Of a DNA stretch of 64,000 nt, positions 23,068-32,999 are shown one piece after another. A model generated the notes under the pieces. The model had not been told where the DNA came from. It saw only the letters and a program-made list of their open reading frames with translations, and made no database searches. A program made the position numbers and the translations under genes. Within the stretch, counting starts at the first letter, position 1; every line of letters begins with the position of its first letter. The stretch spans positions 1,256,558 through 1,320,557 of the forward strand of contig CP154955.1 of NCBI GenBank assembly GCA_039621445.1. Direction: 5' to 3'. The DNA comes from Euglena gracilis. Its lineage: Eukaryota > Euglenida > Euglenophyceae > Euglenales.

Positions 23068-23639
23068 ATCGGAGTGCCTTAGGGTGCCTTCCCAGGCAGG
23101 CACTTCCCCGCCCCCCAGGGTCAGACTTCGGCCTGCGCCCAGGCACTTTCCTTTGAAAATAGGCCATTTTTGGCTCCCGGCACCTTCGGCGCCGGGTCTG
23201 TGCTAGGGCGCTTTTGGCCGTGTGCCCTACCCCCCCCCCACCCCGGGGGGGTCGGATCGGGAGTGCCTGCCAGGCACCACCTTAAAAAACAGCCTAGCGG
23301 GGGGTTTCAAGAGTGGGTGTGTGGGTTGGGGCCGCAAGACTCCCACCCCAGGTGCACTGAGGATTCTTGCTGAAGAATTTGACAAGAAAAAACATTCCTA
23401 TGGAAAGTGAAAAGTAGGTCGGTCAAAAAAGGGTAATTTTTGGCAAAAACTATCGGTATTTTAAAAGAAAAAAACCTCGTGGAAACGCCGCCAAAATGGG
23501 TCATTTTGATTTTTTTTTTGATTTGTCCCTATTCAATTGACACTCTGAGATTTTTGGGGGGTCTAGTTTTGGATTTCTTGCTGAAAAACAGCAGAGGCAA
23601 GATTATTTGGGGGGGTCTTATTTGGGGGGGGAATACATT

Positions 23640-24185
23640 GGTCAACGATGTTGCTCTGATGATCCATTTGTGATCCATTTGGCAAAAGCATTAAACCCCC
23701 CCTAATAGAAGCACGGGGCCGCTACAAGCGCAGGGTCCAAATAAAAGCGCACCCCAAGCCGCCGAAGGCGGCAGTCCGCCACAAGCGCACCCCCGTTTTG
23801 ATGGGATTTCTAAAGGAAATCAACAAAAATCGCGTGGGTAGGGTCCAAATAGAATTGCACCCCCTGCCGCCGGAGGCGTCGGTCCGCTATAAGCGCACCC
23901 GTGCTTCTATTAGGGGGGGGGGTATATTTGTGATCCATTTGCCTTATACATTCAATAATACTCATGAATTGGCAAAGGCAAGCACATTCACTTTATGTTC
24001 TATTTGGCAAGAAATGTCGCTGTGATTCATCTGCCAAGGAAAAAGCACTTATGATCCTTTTGGAAATGAGATTGCGATGACGATCCATTTGGCAAGCATG
24101 TTGCTTCTGTTGGGCAAGCACATTGTGTTTATAACCCATTTGAAAGTCACATTGCTTTTATGATCAATTTGGCAAGCGCATCAGG
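23640..24185. repeat. Degenerate tandem repeat of GATCCATTTGGCAAG units
   Basis: Variants of TGATGATCCATTTGGCAAGC recur every 30-60 bp, interrupted by an inverted-repeat element at 23695-23923 (ends CCCCCCTAATAGAAGCACGG and its inverse, interior GCCGCCGAAGGCGGC). No coding signal. Confidence 0.6.
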
Positions 24186-24602
24186 GGTGCCCTGCTATTT
24201 GGATTGTGGTGTGTCCTACCACTCAGATGCTAGTAGGAACGCATTCACACCCCACACTGTTCAGCACACAAACAAAGCAATACAATCCTGCAGTATCGAT
24301 CGGGCTGGATAGTGCCAGACATTGGCGGTAATTCTCATGAGGTAAGCCGTGCATTTGTAGGCTCAGAAGGGGCCATCTAATGTCATCGTGTGCCACATAA
24401 TCATGCAAGCTAATAATTCCTGACGTTCCTTGTGTTTCTCAGAAAATAAAACACATCACACCATAAATTAAAGCGAACACATTCAGATACACAACAATGG
24501 ATGGAGAAATAAATGGTGTGTGGGTGGGAGGGACACCCCCACCCCTCGGGGTTTGAAAAAGAAGCCTGTCCGAGCACACAGAATATTGTCATTTTCTGGT
24601 TC

Positions 24603-24781
24603 TGTGGCATGATTTTTTTGGCATACGTGTGGAGTATGCTGGTTTGGTTTGGGTTGTTTGTTTGTTTTCAATTTTGGATTGGTTAGGGTTAGGGTTAGGG
24701 TTGTGGCATGATTTTTTTGGCATACGTGTGGAGTATGCTGGTTTGGTTTGGGTTGTTTGTTTGTTTTCAATTTTGGATTGG
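24603..24781. repeat. Telomere-repeat insertion between two 80-bp direct repeats
   Basis: The 80 bp at 24603-24682 recur exactly at 24702-24781. Between them are 19 bp, three TTAGGG units plus T (24683-24701). Rows on either side are unique. Confidence 0.9.
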
Positions 24782-25127
24782 CATGATTAACACCTTCGAG
24801 AAAAACGCAGATACAATGGAACAAAGGACAAAAGTCATAATATTCAAAGTTGATATTATCAATATGTTTAACCTTTGGGCTGCTTTTTTGATATCCATGC
24901 AGGGTGGGAAAATATGCAACTTGGCCCTTCAAATTATGCAAGTCAAAAATAATGCAAAAAATGCAAAAAAGATGCAAAAAAATGCAACTTGCATAAAACC
25001 CCTGAGAAAAGGCTGGAATATAACAGAGTTTTGCTGCCTAGAATCAGAAAACATGTGACAATGCCGGTGTACCTGTCAATGATTCACAAAGAAGACCTGA
25101 AGCACTGAAGCTTTGAACGAATGGCAC

Positions 25128-25517
25128 CTACACGTTCAGTCTATGCAAATCGTCCCTCCAGGTCACAGCTTGCTTCACATGTTGATTAGCAACGCTCTTC
25201 TGGCGGTGGTTAATGAGCTTCTGGCAAGCCACACACCACATTGACTCACCCTGGACTTCAAAAGTACCGAATGGGAATTGCTTGCAACGGCAGCATACTC
25301 TGGATCCACCCACGTTTTCCACACGTTTTTTGGAGCCAGAATATGCACGGGAGCTTGGAGTTGACTTTGCTCCATAATTGAACTTCCTCTTCTTTTGAGG
25401 TGAGCCTTCGTCTTCTTCTTCTTCAGGGGGGACTTCACCCTCGTCCACCAAACCTCCTTCCAGAATTGATTCCTCTTGACTGTCGCCATGGTGATGTGCC
25501 ATGGTGGAAGCTGACAT
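25128..25517 (-). CDS. Small CGGBP1-like / hAT-type zinc-finger protein
   Basis: A complete 129-codon ORF from ATG at 25517 to stop at 25128, with no intron needed. Residues 1-50 are acidic (EEEEDEG) with a basic patch QKKRK. Residues 75-115 hold VCCRCKQF, then WCVACQKLINHRQKSVANQH. The second part matches the fold seen in CGGBP1 and the N-terminal finger of some hAT transposases (C-x2-C, then NH...QH), but the last His of the usual finger is replaced. Such fingers bind DNA in the nucleus. No transposase catalytic domain follows, so it may be a domesticated or truncated hAT-derived gene. It could also be the first exon of a longer gene. Third-position G/C bias is weaker than in the other exons. 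Confidence 0.6.
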   Translation of the reverse strand: MSASTMAHHHGDSQEESILEGGLVDEGEVPPEEEEDEGSPQKKRKFNYGAKSTPSSRAYSGSKKRVENVGGSRVCCRCKQFPFGTFEVQGESMWCVACQKLINHRQKSVANQHVKQAVTWRDDLHRLNV

Positions 25518-25559
25518 GACAAAAACAAACTCGGAAAACAGTCACTCCTCTGCAAAGCT

Positions 25560-27080
25560 GCCTTTTAATAGGGTGAAATTATCAAAGACCCCAGGCAACT
25601 GCAGAGGGACCAGAGACAAATAATGACATGGAGACCAACTACAAATATTTTTTCCAGGGCAAAATATTTTATGCAAAAAAAAATGCAAAAAAAATGCAAA
25701 AAATGCAAATTTCGGAAAAACCTGATTATGCAAAAAAAATGCAAATTATGCAAATTCCATATCCCCCCCCCTGTATCCATGGATAGATTGGTAGATGAGC
25801 GAACGTGGCAGACAATATTTGGGCTATTTTTTGGACATAAAATAAATGTAAACATGGGTTAAGTTTTGGAATATGTACCTGCAGCTTGAAATGCTCAAAA
25901 ATGTGAATATCAAGGGTGAGAAACCAACATATATTCCATGTTTACACTTCTGCTGCCCAGTTTGTCACCTCAGAATGCCTGGCTCCGCAGTCTCTCCCTC
26001 TTATCCGTGCCGCCCCCGCCCCAGTCAGCTCCCTGTTTCCATGCCCCAGTCTTTTTCTGGTCCATGGTGCGCTGCCCATGAGAGGGCTTGTCCATGGCAC
26101 CCCCCATGCCTTGGTGGGTCAAGGACACGGGGAGGACCCCGGAGGTAGGATTCGTTTTAGCAAGGCCACCATGGGAAAGGGGGTTGGGTGGGTAGGCGGG
26201 TGGGTGGTTGGGGCCCAGGCCAGACCTCCCCCGCTGGGGGGATCCCGAGCAGTGGGCCGACCCATACCTACCCCCCGGGAAGCTGTCACCTGACAGGTTG
26301 GCCAGTACCGGGGACCCTGACAGTTTCCCGGGCGGGACCCTGACAGATTCTCGGGCATGACAGTCTCCCGGGGGGGGGGGGGGGGGAGATAGGTAGGAAG
26401 CGCCGGAAAGCAAGGGGGAAAAACAAAACCAAAAAACAAATTCTTTGGAGGGTTCCACACCACACTGATGATTCAGTGCCACGGCAGGAGGTAAGAGAAA
26501 TGCCGTCACTCATGCTGTGATAAAGCAACGGACGCCGTGCATCAAGCGTGGCAACGCTCTCAAAAAAAATCGTTGGTGTGGCTGCCCGCCGCCATAGAGT
26601 ATGGACTCACCACTCACTGGCTTGTATATTCAATCAGTCAAAATGCACGTGGGAACTCTAAAGCAAATCCAAACACGTCTGAGCAAATTTAGAGATCGGA
26701 CTACAAATGTTACAACTGACTTCACACGTGGTATTCAAAAATGTGCAAAAACAGGTGAAAGCAAGAATTGATATTCGATGTGGTCAAGTCACACTTTGTT
26801 CCCTCAAAACTATGATCATCACTTGTTGACATTCCAGAAAGTAAACAAGTTGGAATGACGCAGAATAAAATTCCTCATAATATGATGAATTGCTTGCTAC
26901 GGTGGCTTCCTTTCACTCACTCTTTGCGTCCTTTTCAACACGTTCTGTAGGCACATGCACCAGACTAAATCACACTAACACGTATATTTCGGGGCAAAAA
27001 GGAGGTCAGCAGGGGCATGCTCTATCGCGTTGCAGGCAGCCAGGGCAATATATCAATTCTGGGGAGGGGGGCTAGGCCAA
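25560..27080. other. No supported gene
   Basis: A-rich TGCAAAAAA repeats at 25675-25755. A TGACAGTTTCCCGGG-type repeat at 26285-26375, also seen as TGACAATTTCCCGGG at 27930-28045. Otherwise unique AT-rich sequence. Confidence 0.5.
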
Positions 27081-27085
27081 CATGG

Positions 27086-27200
27086 TTACTTCCCTGCTGG
27101 TGGGTTGGGGTTTGCTGCCACGCCAGCTGCTTCAGGTGCCGGGGTGGTGGCTTGCTGGGCCACTCCCATGCTTCCATTGGATGCTTTGGTGGGAAGCACA
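27086..27200 (-). CDS. C-terminal exon of gene C (unknown)
   Basis: The frame reads SNGSMGVAQQATTPAPEAAG then VAANPNPPAGK and TAA (27086-27088). A low-complexity Ala/Pro/Gln tail is typical of a disordered C-terminus. The acceptor is probably CCAAAG, since an in-frame stop lies upstream. It is the most 3' piece of the minus-strand exon series at 27-33 kb. Confidence 0.5.
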
Positions 27201-27224
27201 ATCAGAATGGTGGGTCAATTTGAA

Positions 27225-27335
27225 TTCAAACCACACACACACAGGCACACGCACACACACACACATAAACACATTCATTTTTTTCTCTGATGGTGGGTCA
27301 ATTTAAACCCGAACCAGGCGCGCGCGCACACACAG

Positions 27336-27382
<47 letters not shown>

Positions 27383-27385
27383 TTC
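27225..27385. repeat. (CA)n and (GA)n microsatellites
   Basis: CA repeats at 27230-27275 and 27327-27363, then GA at 27364-27380. A GGTGGGTCAATTT word precedes each CA tract, suggesting a short tandem duplication. Confidence 0.85.
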
Positions 27386-27660
27386 ATTGCGTTTTTTTTT
27401 ATATGTGTTATATTGTTGAAGCCCATCCACCCTGGGAACTCAAGCCCAAGTTTTCAGCGAGCAGAGGCTTGGGAAGCTGAGTAGTAAAGCCACTGGGTCA
27501 ACGGAGGAACTATTTTTGTCACTGTAATCGAGCAACATTTTCGGTTACAACAAACCAGCACAGGTGGCAGCAGGGTGGGGATGTCCCAAATCCCCCCAGC
27601 CACACACCAAACAAAAAAAACGCTTTGGTCGAATTAGCCAAGGTGCCCCGAAACATATAC

Positions 27661-27763
27661 CCACAGGAGAACATCGGACCGTCGCAATGATCAAGCATCA
27701 CAAGGGAGAATGAAAGCCTGGCCACAAGCGCCGTGTACTCCTCCTCCGGCATCCAGTAGCCCA
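27661..27763 (-). CDS. Exon of gene C
   Basis: Between acceptor AATGCAG and donor TGTGG|GTATATG the frame reads GYWMPEEEYTALVARLSFSL then VMLDHCDGPMFSCG. The frame is open further upstream (GVDGDHNAV). The hydrophobic run LSFSLVML could be a short membrane or core strand. Family unknown. Confidence 0.55.
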
Positions 27764-27929
27764 CTGCATTGTGGTCCCCATCCACCCCAGGCGTCGTTTT
27801 CACCAACCCAGCACTTGTTTGGGTGCAAAAAAAAAAGCGGGGTGCTTGTTTGCTGCAAGTTTAAAATTTGATTTTGGACGTCCATCCCAAGCAAATCCGT
27901 AACCCAATGGGAGTGTGTACCCGGGCAAT

Positions 27930-28063
27930 TGTCACGCGACAGGGCAGCACGGAGGGGGGTGACAATTTCCCGGGGTGACGATTTGGCCGGCACAGCCAGG
28001 GGTGACAATTGTCCGGGAGCATCAATTGCCCGGGGGTGTCAATTGCCTGGGGGGGGTATGTAT

Positions 28064-28099
<36 letters not shown>

Positions 28100-28131
28100 T
28101 TGTGTGTGTGTGCGTGTGCATGGATGTGTGT

Positions 28132-28179
<48 letters not shown>

Positions 28180-28194
28180 TGCGTGTGCGTGTGC

Positions 28195-28251
<57 letters not shown>

Positions 28252-29020
28252 GGCGGGTGGGTGTGGGTGGGTGGCCGGGTGGATGTGGGCGGGCGGGTGT
28301 GGGTGGGTGGGCGGGTGGGTGGGTGGGTGTGTGAGGGTGTGGGTGCGCACAGGGCGGTCCTTAAGCCAAAAATAAAATCCTGTCCCTATAAGCTTCAACC
28401 CAAAAATAAGGAAAAGGGGATTTTGGCCAGGGAAAATTTTGAAATTTTTTTTGAAAATGAACCCAAAATACATGATTTTTTGATGGAAAAAAAATTACAT
28501 TTTTCCCAAAAAAATCTTCAAAACTTTAGGGTTGAAAATGGTTAGTTTTTAGGAGGGGGGTCAAAAAAAATGCAGGTTAAAAAAAATGGGACCAAATTTT
28601 GGAACCTTCAAATTGTACTGACATTTTTTCCCTTGGAAATTTTTGGATTTTCAGTTGTATTTTTTTGCTTCCAAAATCTCTCAAAATCAAAATTTTGAGA
28701 AATGTTGAAATTATAGAAGGTGTGAAAAAAATGGGGTTTGGGGGGGTTTTGGGCAACATTTTGGGCAGGATTTTCACCAATTTCGGAAAAACGGGGGATT
28801 TGGGCTAAAATTTTTTGAAAAATTGTTGAAAAATGAACCCAAAATACCGGGGGGGCGATTGGGGCTAGATAAAATTAGAACCAACAAAATTGGAAGCCGA
28901 AAACATTGGTGATTTTTTGATGGAAAACCACATTTTTTCACAAAACAATTGTTAAATTCGATAGTTTTAGGAGGGGGGTGGAAAATAACGAAGTTGATTT
29001 TTTGGAAGGTGTGAAAAATG
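27930..29020. repeat. Microsatellite block and dispersed intron repeat
   Basis: (GA)n 28067-28095, (GT)n 28101-28245 and GTGGGTGGGCGG-type 28246-28340. Then a repeat at 28440-28610 and a second, shorter copy at 28820-28990, both matching 22040-22200. Large open frames over this block are low-complexity artefacts. The block would lie inside a gene C intron. Confidence 0.8.
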
Positions 29021-29454
29021 GGGTTTTGAGGGAGTTTTCCTTGCAAAATGGCCATTTTTTGAGGAAAAAGTTCTAAAATCATTTTTGGTCATCAAAAAAT
29101 GACGTTTTTTTAGTTTCTTTGGTGTGTTTTTTTTAAAAAAAACAATTTTTTTTAAGAAAAACCAGGTTTTTTAAAAAAAATTGTGTTTCAAAAAAAAAAC
29201 AAGCACTCAAGCTTGGCAAGCACCTATGGTCAAGCCCCCAAAAATCCGCATTTTAGGCCATTTAAGGCCATTTTAGGCCATTTTAGGCATTTTTGGCCAT
29301 TTTAGCTATGGGTGCCTGCATATGGGGTCCCAACATGGGCCAAAAAAAAAACACCCAGCGCAGAAGGCGCCGGAAAAAATTTTTCGCGCACAAAACTGCC
29401 CTGGGGGGGGTCCTTAACTAAAAAAAAATCACGTCCCTCATGGACCGCCCTGGG

Positions 29455-29621
<167 letters not shown>

Positions 29622-29689
29622 AACACCATCCACCTGTAGAAACGGGCCCCTCCAGGGGCAGGTCCTCCACTCAACCCACCACCCTGCCC

Positions 29690-29842
29690 ACCAGCTTGAC
29701 ACCACGCGGTAAAAAGCAGCCTGATCCACCATGAGGAGGCCGTTCTCAAGTTTGCCCGCTGCCAGGGGGGCTACCGGGTCTCGGTTGCCCACACCCAACA
29801 GGGTTGCAAAGAAAGCAATGCCGGTAAAAAGCGGAAACTTGG
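29690..29842 (-). CDS. Exon of gene C with hydrophobic segment
   Basis: Starts after CCCCCCAAG near 29842 and reads FPLFTGIAFFATLLGVGNRD, then PVAPLAAGKLENGLLMVDQA and AFYRVV. The first 18 residues could be a membrane segment. The donor is probably near CGCGTG|GTGTCA. Good coding signature, no family recognised. Confidence 0.5.
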
Positions 29843-30255
29843 GGGGATGGGGGGGGGGGCTCATGAACGCACTGGCGGTGGACAGCTGAAAACTCTCAAC
29901 AACTTGACCGCCGATGATACTGCAAACAAGGGGGGGGGGGGGCTACTTTGGGGAGGGGGGTTGGAACCGGCCGGGTTACTTTGTTTGAGCTGGGGCACCA
30001 CCCCCTGCCCTCATCCGCCATCAGCTGGTAACCATGCCAGTCGGGTGCCGCTGTCGGGGCACCGTTTTCCTGACCAATTCTCTGTCAATCCTTTCCTCCA
30101 GCCCTCAAATGAACAATTTTGAGTTGGGGGGGGGGGAGGCTGCAAAACTGGTATCCGCAAACCAGGCGCTCAGAGTGTATGCCTGATTCACCAACCCCTG
30201 CTGGGTTGGGAAGGGGAACGACAAAAATGAACCAAATGAATTGCAATGAGGCCAC

Positions 30256-30384
30256 CCCTTCCCGCCAGAATGGCGCCACGCCCACCACCACCAGCTGCTT
30301 CGATCCCGTCGCCATGCGTGTGATGCGGTCAATCACGTCGTAGTGCACGAAACTGACATCGGGTGAGGACTTTGGGCACCCGTA
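30256..30384 (-). CDS. Exon of gene C
   Basis: Acceptor AATCCGCAG, donor GAAGGG|GTGGCC, 43 codons, phase 0 at both ends. Reads YGCPKSSPDVSFVHYDVIDR then ITRMATGSKQLVVVGVAPFW. It joins in frame to the upstream exon 30546-30707. The alternating hydrophobic stretch KQLVVVGVAPF looks like a buried strand. Family unknown. Confidence 0.65.
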
Positions 30385-30545
30385 CTGCGGATTTGGAGAC
30401 GTTGAAACACCCGACGTAGCAAAAGCAGCAGAGCAGGCAGCGAGGCAGGCAGGCCATGACCAAAGTGGCCCCCTGCCTGGCCCATTAACAATAAAATCAC
30501 AAACATTGGAAAGCTGCACAGATCACATATTGCCAGTCGTCGAAC

Positions 30546-30707
30546 TTTCGCACACGGTGCGAGGGTGTTCGCTCGCCCCTCGATCCCAAAGCCCATCCCC
30601 CGGGCGTGGCCGCCCACCTTGATGGCAGCGTGGGGGCAGAGCTGCTGCCACAGTGCAAGGGGCATCCAGAACGCCACCGCCTGCAAGCCGCTCTGCCATC
30701 GATCCCG
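30546..30707 (-). CDS. Exon of gene C
   Basis: Acceptor TCTGCCAG, donor GCGAAA|GTTCGA, 54 codons, phase 0 at both ends. Reads RDRWQSGLQAVAFWMPLALW, QQLCPHAAIKVGGHARGMGF, GIEGRANTLAPCAK. GC-rich codons. Phase agreement with both neighbours supports the chain 31166-31276, 30546-30707, 30256-30384. Confidence 0.65.
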
Positions 30708-31165
30708 CTGGCAGATTGATGCCTTGGGGGGGGGGGTGAACCCACACAATACAAAAAATGGTGTATACATTCAAAAGAAGAAGTGTGAACGTTGCAACAA
30801 AATGGCAAACAGACACATATTAGAAACCCATTGTTGGGCTGATAAGCATTGGCATTTAAAGCACATGAACGCATTTTTTTTGGGTGAACACAAATGAGGA
30901 CAAATTCTTTGCGAACACATGATACGCAGAAGGAAAAAAATCAGTTAATACGCTGCCTGAATGTCTGACCCAAACCATGCCAACTTCACTAACTGGCCGA
31001 ATGGAACGATGCCCCACAAAAAGGTAATTCATAAAACAGTTGACCAGGAATTTGGCTTCTGAGGTTAATGAATGCACCTGGCATGGCCAACACCAATCTC
31101 AAAAACAAATTCATATATTATTACTGCAAAAAGAGGAGCCTGTATGCGTTGTTTTCCTTGTCCAC

Positions 31166-31276
31166 CTGAAGGGCTCCGTTGGTGTAGTTAACGTTGGGAA
31201 CGGGCAAACAGTGGACTGCCGACGACTGCTTTCGGCAAGGGATCTTCCTTAGAGGCTGAGAGGTTGCTGGCCGCAG
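31166..31276 (-). CDS. Exon of gene C
   Basis: Acceptor AAATTTCCAG, donor CTTCAG|GTGGAC, 37 codons, phase 0. Reads LRPATSQPLRKIPCRKQSSA then VHCLPVPNVNYTNGALQ. A shifted frame is also open here, so the reading is good but not certain. Confidence 0.5.
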
Positions 31277-31437
31277 CTGGAAATTTGGGGGAGTTGGATC
31301 CTGGCTGGGCAGTGGAGACCTCCATTGGACAACCGTCAAAATGAATGCTCAAATGAAATGCAGAAATTAGGTTAGTATGTGCCTTCCGGGCGGTTGGCTC
31401 GGCCCAAATGACGGCAGGGGGCGGATTATTTGGGAGG

Positions 31438-31619
31438 GCTAACCCAACCTCCAGGACTGCGCGTCATCCGCCCGCCCCCAGTCGCCGTCCACCGCCACCA
31501 GACTGTGTCCCTTCGAGTCCTGGCTGACGATCATGAGGCTCAGGCCCTCCTTGGAGAACGGCTTCATCTTGTCGCGGTAGTCGGACCGCACGAGCGGCGC
31601 GCGGGGGCGGGCGGCTCAA
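31438..31619 (-). CDS. Exon of gene C or C-terminus of a separate gene
   Basis: Reads VRSDYRDKMKPFSKEGLSLM, IVSQDSKGHSLVAVDGDWGR, ADDAQSWR. It then either continues LG and stops at TAG (31436-31438), or is spliced at TGGAG|GTTGGG. The splice phase does not match the next exon I call, so a separate gene ending here is possible. Strong coding signature. Confidence 0.5.
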
Positions 31620-32885
31620 CGGGTGAAAGAGCGGCCTTCCTCCCTCCACCGCAGGGTGTGTTGGAGGCCCCGTCCAGGCTGTTTTTTTTTACCAACCCTG
31701 AACCCTGGGGGGGGGGGTCCGGAGTGCCTTGGGGTGCCTGCCCAGGCAGGCACTACCCCCGGGGGTCGTATTTCGGCCTGTGCCCAGGCACATTCCTTTG
31801 AAATAGGCCATTTTTGGCTCTCTGTCTGTGCTAGGGCACTTTTGGCCGCCTGCCCTGCCCCCAGGGTGGAGTTGGCAACCCACTGAAATACGGCCTGGCC
31901 CCGTCAGGAGAGGTTTTTTTTACGTTCGAAGGACTGAAAAGGTCTGGTCCAAGGAGGATGGGCCCCCGCGACCTGATGCCTTCAACGCTGCCCCTCCCCA
32001 CCAGTGGTCCCCAACCAGGTGCCAGCCTGGTTGGTTGACATTCCACAGAATCTGGGCCGAGGCCAGTCGTTTAAGGGCAGGGCGTCGCTTGGTTCGAAGG
32101 GGGGCCCACTCTAGTGTGTCCAGCCAGCCGGCCAGCAGCCTTGTTCCGACGCTGGACCTCCTCCCCGGATCGACGAGTGGTCTTTCCTTTTCCATGAAAA
32201 GCGCCTGGAAGGTAATGCTTTGCTTTTGGAGGTTTCGGAGGTGTAAAAAGAGCCAGAAATGGGCTGAAAATGAGCCCAGGGGGACCATTCAGTGGCGGGG
32301 GGGTCAGTTAGCAACCTTTTCCGAGGCAGCCCAAATGTTCCAGCCTGAGGTGGACCCTCTGAGGGCGTGAGGGCGGGAGGGGGGGGGTTGTTAAGCAACG
32401 CCCTGTGGGTCAGACACAAAAGGACCATCAAAGCAGCAAAGAAATGAAAAATTCTGAATTCTTCAAAAAACAAAAATATAGGCAAATGATATAGGGCTGG
32501 AAGCAAACTTAAGGGGGCCAAATATGGCCAAGTGGCAAGAGCAAAAAGAGAGAAGACATATGATGTGGGCAGAGTGTCCTCACCATTAGGAACAACAACA
32601 GACAAGGTAATCAAACATGATTGGGGGGAACTTTTTGTGTGGGTGCAGAGCTGCCACAACATATGAGCCACAATTTTCGGGTATGAATGCTGAATGCCCA
32701 CCAGCAAGAAGGCTGGAGGTTCCGCACACAAGGGAACATTGTGGGTGTCCGGTACAGATGAAAAACTTCTTTTGAAAACCAAGGAAACCAACCAAGGAAT
32801 GTTCGGCAAAACCTGCAACGCATGCCGTTTGCGTGGTGTGATGCCCCACTGCCGCAGCCCTCAGTTCCGGGACAACACGTGGCAC

Positions 32886-32989
32886 CCGCGGCCCAGCCTC
32901 CCGGCCTGCCGCCCCCGCAGCGCGACGTCCCCGAGGGTGATGGCCGCCCCGACCGGAAACGCAGAGAAATCCAGCTCGCCGCTGGCCAT
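32886..32989 (-). CDS. Likely first coding exon of gene C
   Basis: Starts ATG at 32989 and reads MASGELDFSAFPVGAAITLG then DVALRGRQ. Two donors fit: GC-type CGGCAG|GCCGGG (low edge 32906, phase 0) or CGCGG|GTGCCA (low edge 32886). No signal peptide is obvious. Between it and 31619 lie repeats and a dispersed GC-rich element (31690-31800), with no other clear exon. Confidence 0.5.
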
Positions 32990-32999
32990 GGGGGCGGTG

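Noticed and set aside
27929-28545. Long open frames over GA/GT repeats
   Set aside because: Their length comes from dinucleotide repeats without stops; the text is Arg/Glu then Cys/Val repeats and changes frame freely.
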